From the NCBI GenBank assembly GCA_001600055.1, contig BCIV01000001.1:1481774-1545773 (forward strand): a stretch of DNA of 64,000 nt, in the 5' to 3' direction. The notes beneath the pieces were generated by a model. It ran no database searches and was not told the DNA's origin. It saw nothing but the letters and a program-made list of their open reading frames with translations. Positions 53,872 to 64,000 of this stretch are shown here, in pieces. The stretch is from Filobasidium wieringae (Eukaryota > Basidiomycota > Tremellomycetes > Filobasidiales > Filobasidiaceae). Both the position numbers and the translations under genes were made by a program. Each line of letters opens with the position of its first letter. Position 1 is the first letter of the stretch.

Positions 53872-55549
53872 CTAGAGCTTGACCTCAGTGTCGATATCCT
53901 GGATCAGGATGGTCCTGTAAGCGTTCTTCCCGTCCGCCTGGATCTTTCCACTCTCCACATCGGAGATGGACTGAGCGGCCTCCTTCATAGGCCTGACCTT
54001 GATCCAAGGCTTGATCTTGTGCTCCACGGCGAGGTCCAACATCTTCAAGATCTCGCTCCTAGGTCCGATATGGCTCGATCCGACGAAAGCTCCGTTCCCT
54101 GCCATGGCCTGGGAAGTGAGGGGAGGCCACTCGTTCTCGGGCATACCGACAAAGACAAAGTGTCCACCGATGGTGAGGGTGGTGATGAGTTCGTTCAGAG
54201 GGAGGGAAGAGGAGGAGGAAGTGCAGACAATGATGTCGAGCTCCTTCTCGAGTTCCTTCTCGAATCCTTTGGAAGTGATGACGAACTTGTCGGCACCCAT
54301 GGCCAAAGCGTCATCCTTCTTCCTCTCAGAGTGTGAGAAGACCTGTCGAGTGACTCGAGTGAGCTTAGATCAAGCACGAATGAAAAGACCACATTTTCAA
54401 CTCACGGTGACCTCGGCACCCAAAGCCTTTCCGAAAAGAACAGCGTAATGACCCAATCCACCCAAACCGACAACTCCGACCTTGCTGCCCTTTCCAATGT
54501 TGTGACGGAACAAAGGACTACACGAGGTGATTCCTGCACACAACCTGTTCCGATTTCGGTCTTAGCACACCGACCTTCGAGTCTATCGCAGCAATACGGG
54601 GGAAACTCACATGGAAGCGGCATCTACGCTCTCGAGAGCTTCAGGAAGGGGGAAGGTGAATTGCTGGTGCACCCTGACGTGAGTAGAGTATCCACCCTGA
54701 GAGAAATCTCCGTTGGGGTATTTTCTATATGATAGGATTTCCAGGTCAGTCGATGCGATTCGCTTTCCGTGGAACAGGATGCAGGCTCACCCTTGGTAAG
54801 TGTCGACCCATTCGTGAGGACTGTCCGAACGAGCGGATGAGATCGACATGTAAGTCTCAAATGGCCAAATCAACTACGGCGAGTGACTTACCAGTAGTTC
54901 TCGTTGTTGTTCTGGCAGAACTTGCACTTCATACAACTCTATGGAATGCGAAACACCCGATAAGGTACAGAAGCGAGTATGAGGAGCGGGGCCGAAGGAG
55001 ACTTACGGAAGCCATAGCTCCAATTCCGACCCGCTGACCGACCTCGAGTCCCTTAACGTTAGATCCCTGTTCGTTCCGATTCATCAGTTTTGAGGTTCTG
55101 CTTCGTTGGAGAATACGGTACAAACCTTCTGGACGACCTGTCCGACGATTTCGTGACCGGTGACACAGAAGGGAGCTACGAAAGGTCCCCATCCTCCACT
55201 GATGGTGTGGTGGTCAGATCCACAGGTCTGATGCAGTGTTTTATCAATGTATGTCCTTCTTAGTCCATCCGCTTTCATCACTTACACCACAGCACTACAA
55301 AAGAAATGACGCGCATTAGCTATTCGTAGCGCCTATCTCTTCAACCAATTCAACTTACCTCTACGTGGACGGTAACATCGTCAGGAGACTCGGTCTTCAA
55401 CTTGTAATCGGTGAGCTTGAAGTTTTTGAAATCCTTCTGGTCGTGGATAGCGTATCTATAATGACAACGGATGAAGGGGGATCAGTTGGGTGATCAGGGA
55501 AAGCGACATGGGTAGGAAACACTGACCCTTTGGAACTGTCGATGGCCAT
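53872..55549 (-). CDS. NADP-dependent cinnamyl-type alcohol dehydrogenase (Adh6/Adh7-like)
   Basis: A zinc medium-chain dehydrogenase. The start MAIDSSKG continues [19 protein letters not shown], then [17 protein letters not shown] with the catalytic Cys and the GHE motif in [11 protein letters not shown]. The four structural-zinc cysteines are in [15 protein letters not shown]. Next come [39 protein letters not shown], and the Rossmann motif [20 protein letters not shown], followed by [18 protein letters not shown]. Ser-His-Ser-x-(R/K)-K after the second beta strand is the NADP-binding signature of the CAD class. The stop is at 53872. The enzyme should reduce aldehydes to alcohols in the cytosol. 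About nine introns are present. It is divergent from the next gene, with an E-box palindrome between the two starts. Confidence 0.9.
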
Positions 55550-55738
55550 TTTTATGGGTGTTTGATTGGTGATCTGTGATTGGTTGAAGTTGTGTGAGAA
55601 ATGGAAATGAAGAAATATGTCAAGTTACGGAGGATTGCTCGCTCCATCGAATATTGACAGCGACGGTTTATATTCGATCAGAGCATTTCGATGACGGCGT
55701 TGCCGGCCCGGAGAACACCGGAAGGAAACGATAATAGA

Positions 55739-55750
55739 TATCACGTGATA
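55739..55750. promoter_or_regulatory. Palindrome TATCACGTGATA in divergent promoter
   Basis: A perfect 12-base palindrome with a CACGTG core lies in the 307-base gap between the ADH6-like gene (start 55549) and the plus-strand gene at 55857. ATCACGTGAT-type sites are bound by bHLH factors in fungi. It could serve both genes. Confidence 0.4.
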
Positions 55751-55856
55751 ACGCATAGAATGAACCGAGCGGGAACCTCCACTTCTTAGATTTCGATGGA
55801 GCATCGCAGTGTTGTCGCTACATTGCTATGCTCTTCTGTCTTCTCACACACCCGCA

Positions 55857-57172
55857 ATGGAATCTTCATCATCTACACCTAAACCGACCCTTCCTTCTCT
55901 TCAACAAGAGTCCACAGTCGAAGAAGACTACTTCGCAGAACTGCTCTTGGATGACTCGGAGGATGACCTGTATGAAACTCAACCGAAGAAGAAGTCCCGG
56001 GAAGAGCGGATGAGAGATGCAGTGGGGACTAGCAAAAGGGAATATACTTTTGATCATGGCATGTCTGAAAGTGGCGTAAGCGGTTATCCACCAATGCTCA
56101 AATACTGTTCTCAGCTGAACGTTGTTCTGTAATCCCAGTGGTATATAGGTTATGATCGACATCCGGCTCATTTCGACCGAGATAGAACGATCAACGAAGA
56201 TGGTTGGCCAGATGTAGTCGATCTCAGGGTAATCGGTTAGCTCGTTATCATCGCCTTCGACCATTCGTCCGTCTGACTAACAAGTTTGTTTCCCCGTAAC
56301 AGAGATGAACATCATTCAACTCTACTCTTCAGCGCAATACCCTCAGTCTTTCTCACTCGCACTCCGGCTACTCTGCCCCACTTCCTTTTCCCATCTCACA
56401 CCGCGTTCGCTCCCGGATAATATACCCGAGTATGATCCTGGTTTGAGATTGGAATGGGATAAGATCGGCAGGGACGTGATGGATACGTTGCTGCGGATCG
56501 CGGTCAGAGAACGACTGGGGGAATGGGGAAGGGTGTTGGCTGAGGGAGCTAAGCCTGTCGTGAGTCTCGACCTGTTGACTTTGGGTCTTTCTTTTTCAGA
56601 TTGATTTGATTGGGGTTAAAATAGTGGATCACAGGGAGTCAGGGGGTGATGGCGGATGTAGCGGCTCGGTGTTATCTGATCAGCCTTCAATACCTAGGTA
56701 AGCCTTCTTACCCTCCTACCTTCCATCGGATATTATAATTCATACAGACTTCTCCCCAGATGCACTCGTCGCAGTATGCTACGCCATATCCGACCGATCT
56801 CTGCTCCGACCTTTCCTTCGAACTCTAACACTCGTCTTGAGTCAATGGACGACGGTTCAACCCGAATCATCGCATCTGAAACGTATGAGAGATCTAGCTC
56901 AGTATTCCCTCTCCACACAAAAAATAGAGGATCGACCATTATTCCCCACCGAGACGCCTAGAAACGCATCACTGAGATCTGCGATACCTCAAACTCGACC
57001 GCCTCCATTAGAACCTTCTGATCTGGACCGATTAGGCGCGGACGAGACGGATCTACGAACGATCAGAAACGTCTGGGCGAAAGTAGAGGTGTCTGTCGAA
57101 GCTCGGAAGAGAGGGGGTGCAGTAGAGGAGGAGGAAGAGGATAAGGCCGGGAGGAGCGTGAGGAGTTTGTGA
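55857..57172 (+). CDS. Uncharacterised protein with helical core and acidic start
   Basis: Exons read MESSSSTPKPTLPSLQQEST through EREYTF-type SKREYTFDHGMSESG, then WYIGYDRHPAHFDRDRTINE and DGWPDVVDLR, then MNIIQLYSSAQYPQSFSLAL with RLLC and EYDPGLRLEWDKIGRDVMDT. They continue WITGSQGVMADVAARCYLIS and DALVAVCYAISDRSLLRPFL, ending with a Lys/Glu-rich helix and VRSL at 57170-57172. Alternative acceptors were chosen so that each junction stays in frame. The upstream part of the frame starts at a GTG, so the ATG at 55857 is used. The regularly spaced helices (YPQSFSLALRLLC, AARCYLISLQYLDAL) look like a small alpha-solenoid. Cellular role unknown. I do not recognise a named family. Confidence 0.65.
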
Positions 57173-57535
57173 TCGGGAGGATCGTCGCGCGTAAAGGAGG
57201 ATCATGTCTCGGATCTGAATCCTGTTGATCAGAAATTGTGGAACGTTCCATGACACATATCATAAATCGGAAAGATTGATAGTGGTAATCGTACAGTACT
57301 ACTCAAGCTACTCTTGCTACTCATAGTCAACTACTAGCACTACTAGATACTGTCTGACGTATCTGACACCGCTGGCAAAATCACATTGCCGTTAATATCG
57401 AGCTGTCTCTGGCGCTTGATCGGCTCACACTGCGGCACATATATCATCACACAGCGTCAAGGACCACACATCAAATCATAGCTAATCGGCACTCCTGAAA
57501 CTCCATCAGTGAACGCTACTAAACCTTTGTTCAAC
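57173..57535. other. Intergenic region
   Basis: About 360 bases between two plus-strand genes. It is AT-rich with CTACTC/CTAGTA short repeats near 57295-57345. No gene is seen. Confidence 0.5.
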
Positions 57536-58557
57536 ATGTCAAGGCTACCCGATCCCAGATCTCATGTCAAACCGCACGATCGTACTAGACATATGCAAGA
57601 TCTTTTCGAAGAGGTGTTCGGTCGATGGGAGATATACGATAACATCTTTGGATATCTGGACGTGAGAGATATTAAGATGGTCTTAGCGTCCGGTCCGGTA
57701 TTATCTATAGCAGCCAACCTTCACCTGGACAGCAGGAGCGAATGGTGTCAGGTTCGCAAAGAGGTGAGGGCAGTTTGATCTCTTGGCATAGCTGTGACCA
57801 TTGATCGCACAACGTATCGTAGGAACTTGTTCCGACTGCGCTCGCGGGTGAAATAATGTACCGGGTACATAGTCCCTGGAGGTGGAACAATCTCGTCCGA
57901 GTTAGGTCGAAGAAAAGGATCTCTTCGATCTCTCCTAGGCTGCATGTCACTCAATGGGTTGATCCCTTAGGAGAACGGTTGGGTAATGATCTGGACTATT
58001 TGACTCTTGGCGTCGACTTTCCAGTGGACATCTATCTGGGGAATTCCGACCCTTGGTACTATCGCAGGCCTCCGCCAGACACGTCCGTGACCGTGAATTC
58101 TGTTCTAGGCAGGTTGACATGCATCAATCCTCGTCACTTTTCGCAAATCAAAGGACTTTACATCAAGAGCAACCCTGTCACTCCGCAGCGTCTACTTCAG
58201 GTGATAGGAGACTTGGACTATCTGGAAGAACTACAAATCTACCTGATTGTGCATGATCCGGACCTCGAGGAACACGAATGGCTGAATGTGACAAGTCGCA
58301 GGTTATCGCAACTATCGGTCGACACTAGCTCTGCATCCACACACCTGCTACACAAAATTCTTGGGACCGAAATGCCCAATCTTGCTTCCCTCATGACAAA
58401 CGTTACAGGCCTTAAACGGTCATTGCTGGAATGCGGCCACGATATCCCCTTGGACTCTCATGCGACTCGCCTCTTCTATTCCCGACTACCGCTCTTATAC
58501 AGCGTCAGCTTGAGTATCGATTCTACCATTGATTCCTCCATAGCAGGATCTGGCTAG
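57536..58557 (+). CDS. F-box-like protein, possibly interrupted by a frameshift near its 3' end
   Basis: Two exons from ATG 57536 (MSRLPDPRSHVKPHDRTRHM). An F-box-like stretch reads WEIYDNIFGYLDVRDIKMVL at the end of exon 1. Exon 2 reads ELVPTALAGEIMYRVHSPWR and a long region with leucine-rich spacing (FSQIKGLYIKSN, LQVIGDLDYLEELQIYLIV). The frame stops at 58555-58557. Directly beyond, the next frame stays open for about 60 codons to a TGA at 58737-58739 and reads WLAKHFPPNCCIKPDRNPLA and REIEEERARMFPRERGWWLV. That looks like protein and like the usual C-terminal end of basidiomycete F-box proteins. A one-base insertion or deletion, a read error or an unusual intron could explain it. Such proteins recruit targets to SCF ubiquitin ligases; the target is unknown. 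Confidence 0.6.
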
Positions 58558-59604
58558 CCAAGCATTTCCCTCCAAATTGTTGCATCAAGCCGGATCGGAA
58601 CCCGCTTGCGATGGGGATGCGAAATCGGGAGCACTGGCTACGGGAGATAGAGGAGGAACGAGCGCGGATGTTTCCTCGAGAACGGGGATGGTGGCTCGTC
58701 AAGACAGACGTTAGCTTGGATCCGAATCAAAATTCTTGAGGGCGGTCGGATCCTGGTATCCGAAACTGAACTGAAGCCTTACGAGTATGATACTCGCGGC
58801 TTTGGTTATGAGAACTACGCGTTTCATGTTGTAATAAAGCTGTTCTATGTCCTTGACCTGCGCAACTTGTAAACACTTCATCGGCACCCGAAAGATCCAT
58901 TCCGTAGGGAAGTCGCAAAGCCGAAGATACCGTTCGCTTGGCTGAGACGGGCTTTCTCGTATTACTGCGCGCTTGTGCAGAGGAGCGGGAGCAAGATATG
59001 CATAGCGCGTGGGGTCTCCTCCTTTGCCGGTTCTGATGCAAGTGGAAGGTGCAATGCTGATTTGATGGACCTTGCTCTGAGCAAGAGGATGAGATGGTGA
59101 GCTGCCAGTCTGCAGCTTGCAGCTGAGTGCACCTTCGAGGATGTCCTGTGCGATTCGATTGGCGGTATAGATGACGCTATCGTGATGGAGGTAGATGTGA
59201 GGAGCGGTGACTATTTTGGTAGACGATCATTACGCAATATTTGATGCTGTGAGATAGCGACTAGAGCAGCGTAGGCCGGTAATGTGGGGTACAGACTGCA
59301 CTTGACACCTATCACCTCTCCATCTTGCCTACCACAAACCACACCAATACACTGTCACAACATCCTTACTATACATCATCGCACTCGTAACTGCATCTCC
59401 TTCCAACAACAAACAGAACCGGCCTACCCTCTTTTGTCATAGGCACCGTTGACCACCTGATCAAACGACAAAATCAGAGTAGTCATCACAAAGGACTAAC
59501 GACCTAAATAGGCAGCACAGGCCCATTCCTCTTCAACTATCTCACCTATCGTTACATCCAGAGTAGCGATAGACCGCCATACCAAAACAACACCGGAACA
59601 ACGC
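58558..59604. other. Intergenic region containing the out-of-frame extension of the F-box-like gene
   Basis: About 1.05 kb. The first 180 bases contain the open frame described for the upstream gene. The rest is a long AC/CT-rich leader (59300-59600) of the next gene. A minus-strand frame at 58727-59041 shows no recognisable protein. Confidence 0.45.
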
Positions 59605-61189
59605 ATGCAGTCTGTTATCGATCAACGAGCCAGCCAGACGTCTCATTCTCACTCTCGAAACCCATCCTCCTCATCTTCCATCTCTACCACCTCCACTTCT
59701 ACCTGTCCGTCGCCTCAAACTCCTCACGCTACTCTTTCCGAATCTAGCTTCTCTTTTGGGGCCATCAGTAAGCAGGGCCAAGAGCTTTACGGATCACCCA
59801 CTTCAGTCTCGAGCCTGTTCGGAATGAATTCCAGTTCAAACAACAACGGTATGAACGATTCGAACGCGACGGTCAAGCCAATCAGTATCGATCCTGGTTG
59901 GAAGGAAGGATACGTTCTCAAATCGCCTACTCTGGAAGCGACTCAATCCATCTCCCGTAATCCATTCAACGCTGGTCCTAACCCAGCGTCTGCAACCAGT
60001 CCTTCAGTCGCTGGTACCCGTTTCTCTTTCTCTGCAGGCAATGCCTCTCGTCCAATCCCACCTCCTCAACAGCTAGTCAGTACAAACGGCCGTCGACCAA
60101 GCGTCTCTGCTGTGCTATTCGGTACCTCCCCTCCTACCCCTTTGTCCATCCCCGGTCGACCCGCTTCTCCCCCCAATCCTTCTGCTTTAGGGAGCTCAGC
60201 GCTCAGTCCTCCTGCTGGATGGGGAACGGGACTAAGTAGGACCCGATCAGGGGGGACAAACAACGCAACCGGTGTAGGAGTGGTGGATGATAAAGTTGGA
60301 AGAGGACAGGGCGTCTTGAGAAGGTTGAGCTTGAGCTCCGGGTTTGGCAAGGTAAGTCCTGGAATTATGCTACAGGTTCAAGACGTATGCAATACTGATA
60401 GTGCATTCGGGATGATAGCCGAATTTCAGGAAGAGTCCTCCTGCTACAGAGGCAGGCGGAAACCCATTTGAACACTCGGTTCCTCCTCCTTCCACTACGT
60501 CTCTGATGGCTGAGCCGAACCCTGCCTTCTCGAGTGAAAGCACTTATATTCCCCCCTCTTCCGCTCCTGTCCTCGAGTCTGGCTTCGACTCGCATTCGCT
60601 ACCTTCTTCCGCGTTCACGGGTGCTTCCTCGTATTCCGCTGCGGGAACCACAAAGAGACCTTCCTATTCTAATCCTTTCTCGGGCGTTTCAGGAATGGAT
60701 GATCATCACGACGAGCACGATCATGATTCTTCCCACGAATACGAACGCTCATTCGGAGGAGTTTCCGGAGGGTTCCTCAATCGTGGAAAAACCATCCACG
60801 GGACGGGAGCTGGATCCATGGCTGCCTGGAAGGAAGGAAGAAGGGCGAGCGAGCTGAGCGGGTCGATGGAATCCACCACTTCTTCCGGAGGAGCCGATTC
60901 GAACGGAATGAGACCGAGACGGGTCAGTTTCGGTTGGACCGGGTTCACGAAGAGTTCCCCTGGTTCGAACAATGCTTCGGCTTTGACGGAGGGGTTGAAT
61001 TCTGGACCGAAAGTGGATGACTTTAAAGCGCCTCGGGCTCCTGTGGCTCAATCGGGCGCAGGAGCAGTAGATGGGTTGCCGGACAAGGCGGGTTTGGGTC
61101 CCCCCAAAGTTGGAAGGGGGAGGAGTGGCAGTATCGGAGGAGGAAAGAAGAGGAGCGTCAGTCCTGTGAGCAGGCTTTCAAATCGATAA
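59605..61189 (+). CDS. Disordered Ser/Pro/Gly-rich protein with basic phosphosite motifs
   Basis: Two exons joined at about 60352/60418 give a product of about 506 residues, almost wholly low-complexity. It begins MQSVIDQRASQTSHSHSRNP and has SSFSFGAISKQGQELYG, WKEGYVLKSPTLEATQSISR, and VLRRLSLSSGFGKPNFRKSP, which contains an RRxS protein-kinase-A-like site. The second exon holds a His/Asp/Glu cluster (DDHHDEHDHDSSHEYE), an FLNRGKTIHG segment, RRASELSGS (again RRxS), RPRRVSFGWTGFTK, and an Arg/Lys/Gly tail ending VSRLSNR. It has no domain or membrane segment. Several repeated RRxS sites separated by disorder would suit a phosphorylation-controlled scaffold. No family is recognised. Confidence 0.65.
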
Positions 61190-62589
61190 AACGTGATCAT
61201 TGTTCGAATCGTTGCTGACACTGCATGCTATCTGGACAGATGGGAGAACATCTCCTCAGGGGTCATGGACACTTCTAGGTCGATCAACAGGATCTTCATA
61301 CACCGGTCGAGTGATGCACGTTCCACTCCCGCTTACTCTCTGTCACAGGGCAATGCATGCCATATCACCATCAACTACACACGATCTAACCCGATCTCAC
61401 ACCAGGGGACCCATACACCCCACCGTAACGACCTGCCCGCTAGCTATGAAACGAAACTTAAAAAGCATTTGAAGAAATATGTCCTGTTTGGTCTGTACAA
61501 TTGTAGAATAAGAACGCGTCCTGTGTTTTGTTTGTTGAATGAAAAAGGGGTCTTGTACTTGTATATGTTTAGCAGATTATGCGTGACGACGAATTCCTGA
61601 CCGTGAATCCATCTCGGGAGTCGGAGGTAGAAGTACAGTTGCGGAGGCAAGTAAGGCAGAGCTATCTGCTTCATAGCTCCCTTGTTTGCGGTACCAGCTT
61701 GGAATGTCACACGTGAGCCAATGAAGTCAAGCATACTGCTATAGTGCTTGTTGAAAAGGTAAAACAATCTCAATGGGTTGTAGGCTTGTTGAGGTTGAGA
61801 GAATGTGTAAGTCTAGGATGTGAAGGGAAGACCTAAAGTGAATATTTTGACCTCTCTGAAGCGCCAATGCGTATCACCCCAACTCTCGAGAGACAAAAGT
61901 CAAACACTGTTTCACGAGGCCTAAGAATCTGATCTAGAGAATTTAACTGTAAGTAACCGACATCGATAAACCCGATGAGCGTCATTGGTAGAGTAGCTGA
62001 TAATACATCAGCGTTTCTCCGTCTTGGGCTACTCTTTTTGTCCTTTCGTTCCTGCGCTCTCGGCCTTTTTTTCTCCGGCTAGATTTCTTGCCCTCCGTTC
62101 TTCTTCCTGTATGCGGGGTAACAATCATGTCCTCGAAGTTCATTGCGTTTCATCTGACCTTGATATCTTCTGCTAGAGTTATTAGTAGTGTGCAGATAAT
62201 AAGATTTATGAGTAGATCGATGACGCGCGACTGTTGATCAGCACGTGTCCGTTCCTTTTAGTGCGACCCGATCAGCTGTGATCGCAAGCAACAAAACAAC
62301 AACATAACAACAGTCGTTCTCAACCTTTGATCAAGTTCATTCGATCTGTGTCCTTCAAACTTTTCTCTCCTCTACCTCATCTTCTACATCTCTTACTCAC
62401 ACACAACGTGCGACGCTGGACATCGCGACCACTAGTATAATCAAGGTGTCGTTGCTGGTCAAGACGCTGTTTCCCCTAATTGTGAGTATTTGACGAAATC
62501 ATCGAAAAACTCTCCGGAGAGTTGAGCATGACAAACCACTTCATATAGGCTCCCATTGTTTCTATCTTCTGCCACTTCCGCGACACGTC
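61190..62589. other. Long intergenic region upstream of the membrane-protein gene
   Basis: About 1.4 kb with no supported gene. Minus-strand frame 61444-61773 is short and lacks motifs. The 62280-62500 stretch is rich in CAA, ACA and CTC and probably includes the 5' leader of the next gene, with a possible 5'-UTR intron (GTGAGT at 62481, CAT-proximal acceptor near 62550). Confidence 0.45.
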
Positions 62590-64000
62590 ATGAAGTCCTC
62601 CACCTCAAGGTCTCGCCACCATCACAAGCGGATAATGTTCAACCCTCCCAAGGAATTTCTGGACTGGTCCGCAACGGCCTTCCCTTACGATCCAATTGCT
62701 GCTCATCCCGTACTAAATGGATACTCGACGACAGGAGCTGATGGTAAACGTACATACATGCATAATCAAGTTGCACAGACGAACTCGGATGTGCCGACTG
62801 CAACATCAGATCAAACCGCAACTACCGCGCTGAGCGCATCGGCGGCGGACTCGATAATCTCTTTCGATAGCGATACCTTTCCCACGACCATCGCATCCAC
62901 CTCAGATGGCTCTTCCTCCCTCATGACGAGATCATCACCGTCGTCTGCTTCATCTACTGTATCAATCACCTCCATCTCCCAGACCTCTTCTACCGTGTCA
63001 GAGCAGACCGCTACACTTCAAATCTCGACTTTAGTCACTTCTTCTCCATCCACTTCATCTTCGACCTCTCTAATGTCAAGCATGACTTCTGTAGGCGAGG
63101 CCGAGTCCACCGCGTCTGGAGCACACAAGAACATCACCAGCTCACCGCTATTTGGCGTTCTGCTCGGCGTCATCGGACTACTACTCATCCTCGGAGCGTT
63201 GTTGTTATGCCGTACCGTCAGGTTGCGTAAGCTGCGACAGAAAGAGGAACTGGATTCAGACAACATGAATACCGGAGCTTCACCTTTCCTCACTTTCCTA
63301 CCGTTCGACGCAAACGGCGATCAGATGGTCGATCAGAAGCTTCGCGCAAGCACGCCTGCCATCGGGACAAGTTATGTGACACAAAGCGCTCGGCCTAAAG
63401 TGGACGGCAACCTCGAGCAGTCATACAGTACCATGTCGGTCCTCGAAGCGGGAACCCTTACGAAGTATGGCCAGGGCTTGAAGGTCATGAATCGCTCGGA
63501 CAGCGAGTTCAGTTCGTCGACGTCAGGAAGCGTCGAGAATCCTGTCCCAAGGCACGTAATACATACAGCGGATATTGGTACACCTAGGGAGAAATTTGCA
63601 GGCAACGAACCCCGTTGGTTAACTGTGATCGGTGAGCCATTATATAAATCGCCTCCAGAAGCTCTCTTCTTACCTTCCATCACCTCAGGTCAAGAGCTTG
63701 CTGGACCCAGGAGCAAATCGAGACTCTCAGATAGCGTTGATCGCCCAGGTCTACGTTCGCGGGCATCCGCTGGTCCGGAGGCACGGCACATCGACGTTCC
63801 TGCACCGATTCGCTCGCTCGAACCCGGCTCGACGCCTCCTCCTCCTCCTCTTGCTACTCCCATTGTACAGCAACCGTTTTGGGGAGCAGGCCTGCGAGAG
63901 AACCTGTTGGCTGCAGTAGCATCCATTAATAAGAAGCGGGATAGCACTGGACCATCGCCACTGATGCCATCTCAGAGCTTCTTCGACAGCAAGCACTATG
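62590..64000 (+). CDS. Single-pass membrane protein with Ser/Thr-rich ectodomain, 3' end beyond the window
   Basis: An uninterrupted frame from ATG 62590 (MKSSTSRSRHHHKRIMFNPP) runs to the window end without a stop. After a short basic start comes a long Ser/Thr-rich region (SDGSSSLMTRSSPSSASSTV to VTSSPSTSSSTSLMSSMTSV) expected to be O-mannosylated. It is followed by one hydrophobic helix SPLFGVLLGVIGLLLILGAL and a basic stop-transfer CRTVRLRKLRQKEE, then a cytosolic tail with many Ser and a PPPPP run. The layout resembles fungal Mid2/Wsc-type cell-wall stress sensors and Axl2-like proteins, but no WSC or cadherin domain is seen and no signal peptide is obvious. The topology with an extracellular N-terminus is inferred from composition. 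The gene is partial at the right edge. Confidence 0.7.
   Translation, partial: MKSSTSRSRHHHKRIMFNPPKEFLDWSATAFPYDPIAAHPVLNGYSTTGADGKRTYMHNQVAQTNSDVPTATSDQTATTALSASAADSIISFDSDTFPTTIASTSDGSSSLMTRSSPSSASSTVSITSISQTSSTVSEQTATLQISTLVTSSPSTSSSTSLMSSMTSVGEAESTASGAHKNITSSPLFGVLLGVIGLLLILGALLLCRTVRLRKLRQKEELDSDNMNTGASPFLTFLPFDANGDQMVDQKLRASTPAIGTSYVTQSARPKVDGNLEQSYSTMSVLEAGTLTKYGQGLKVMNRSDSEFSSSTSGSVENPVPRHVIHTADIGTPREKFAGNEPRWLTVIGEPLYKSPPEALFLPSITSGQELAGPRSKSRLSDSVDRPGLRSRASAGPEARHIDVPAPIRSLEPGSTPPPPPLATPIVQQPFWGAGLRENLLAAVASINKKRDSTGPSPLMPSQSFFDSKHY

Noticed and set aside
53872..55549. ADH6-like gene as a member of the mycosporine cluster
   Set aside because: It is about 20 kb from the cluster with housekeeping genes between and belongs to a common detoxification family. 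No evidence of linkage.

Overview
The window is nuclear DNA of a basidiomycete fungus, most likely a Tremellomycetes yeast. Genes are dense on both strands and almost all are broken by many short introns (about 45-80 bases) with GTNNGT-type donors. Arginine is often CGA/CGG, and the gene content (CLN3/Btn1, Munc13-type Ync13, PPIL3 cyclophilin, a GH23-like secreted enzyme, mycosporine genes) fits that class. The genus cannot be named from sequence alone. I see no transposon, rRNA, confident tRNA or CRISPR array. I support 24 protein genes, of which the first (GCP3 end) and the last (a single-pass membrane protein) are cut by the window edges.

Left part (1-23.5 kb), housekeeping: 3' end of gamma-tubulin complex GCP3/Spc98; RRP12 ribosome-biogenesis HEAT protein; a 79-residue small protein; a membrane-anchored amidohydrolase with a second, degenerate half; a long disordered PH-like/coiled-coil protein; a small basic protein; phosphopantothenate-cysteine ligase (CAB2); a PTS1-bearing acyl-CoA synthetase; and the CLN3/Btn1 vacuolar membrane protein.

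Central part (24-34.4 kb), the main point of interest: a probable mycosporine (UV sunscreen) biosynthetic cluster. It holds a catechol-type O-methyltransferase, a sugar-phosphate cyclase of the 2-demethyl-4-deoxygadusol synthase (DDGS) type, and an ATP-grasp ligase with an N-terminal membrane helix. A secreted lysozyme-like GH23 protein sits inside the group. The expected route is sedoheptulose 7-phosphate to demethyl-4-deoxygadusol (DDGS), then 4-deoxygadusol (methyltransferase), then an amino-acid-substituted mycosporine (ATP-grasp). GATC-rich motifs, including an identical 13-base word, lie upstream of these genes and may be light-response elements.

Right part (34.5-64 kb), housekeeping again: PPIL3 cyclophilin, a Munc13/Ync13 homologue, mitochondrial ABC transporter ATM1, POL5, a GT32 glycosyltransferase, several uncharacterised proteins, an ADH6-type alcohol dehydrogenase, an F-box-like protein with a possible frameshift, and a Ser/Thr-rich membrane protein. 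RRP12 and POL5, both ribosome-biogenesis genes 39 kb apart, carry the same 10-base E-box palindrome upstream.

Gene boundaries come from manual splicing by reading frame and GT/AG signals. Exon edges are most secure for DDGS, the methyltransferase, the ATP-grasp gene, PPIL3 and the 79-residue protein.
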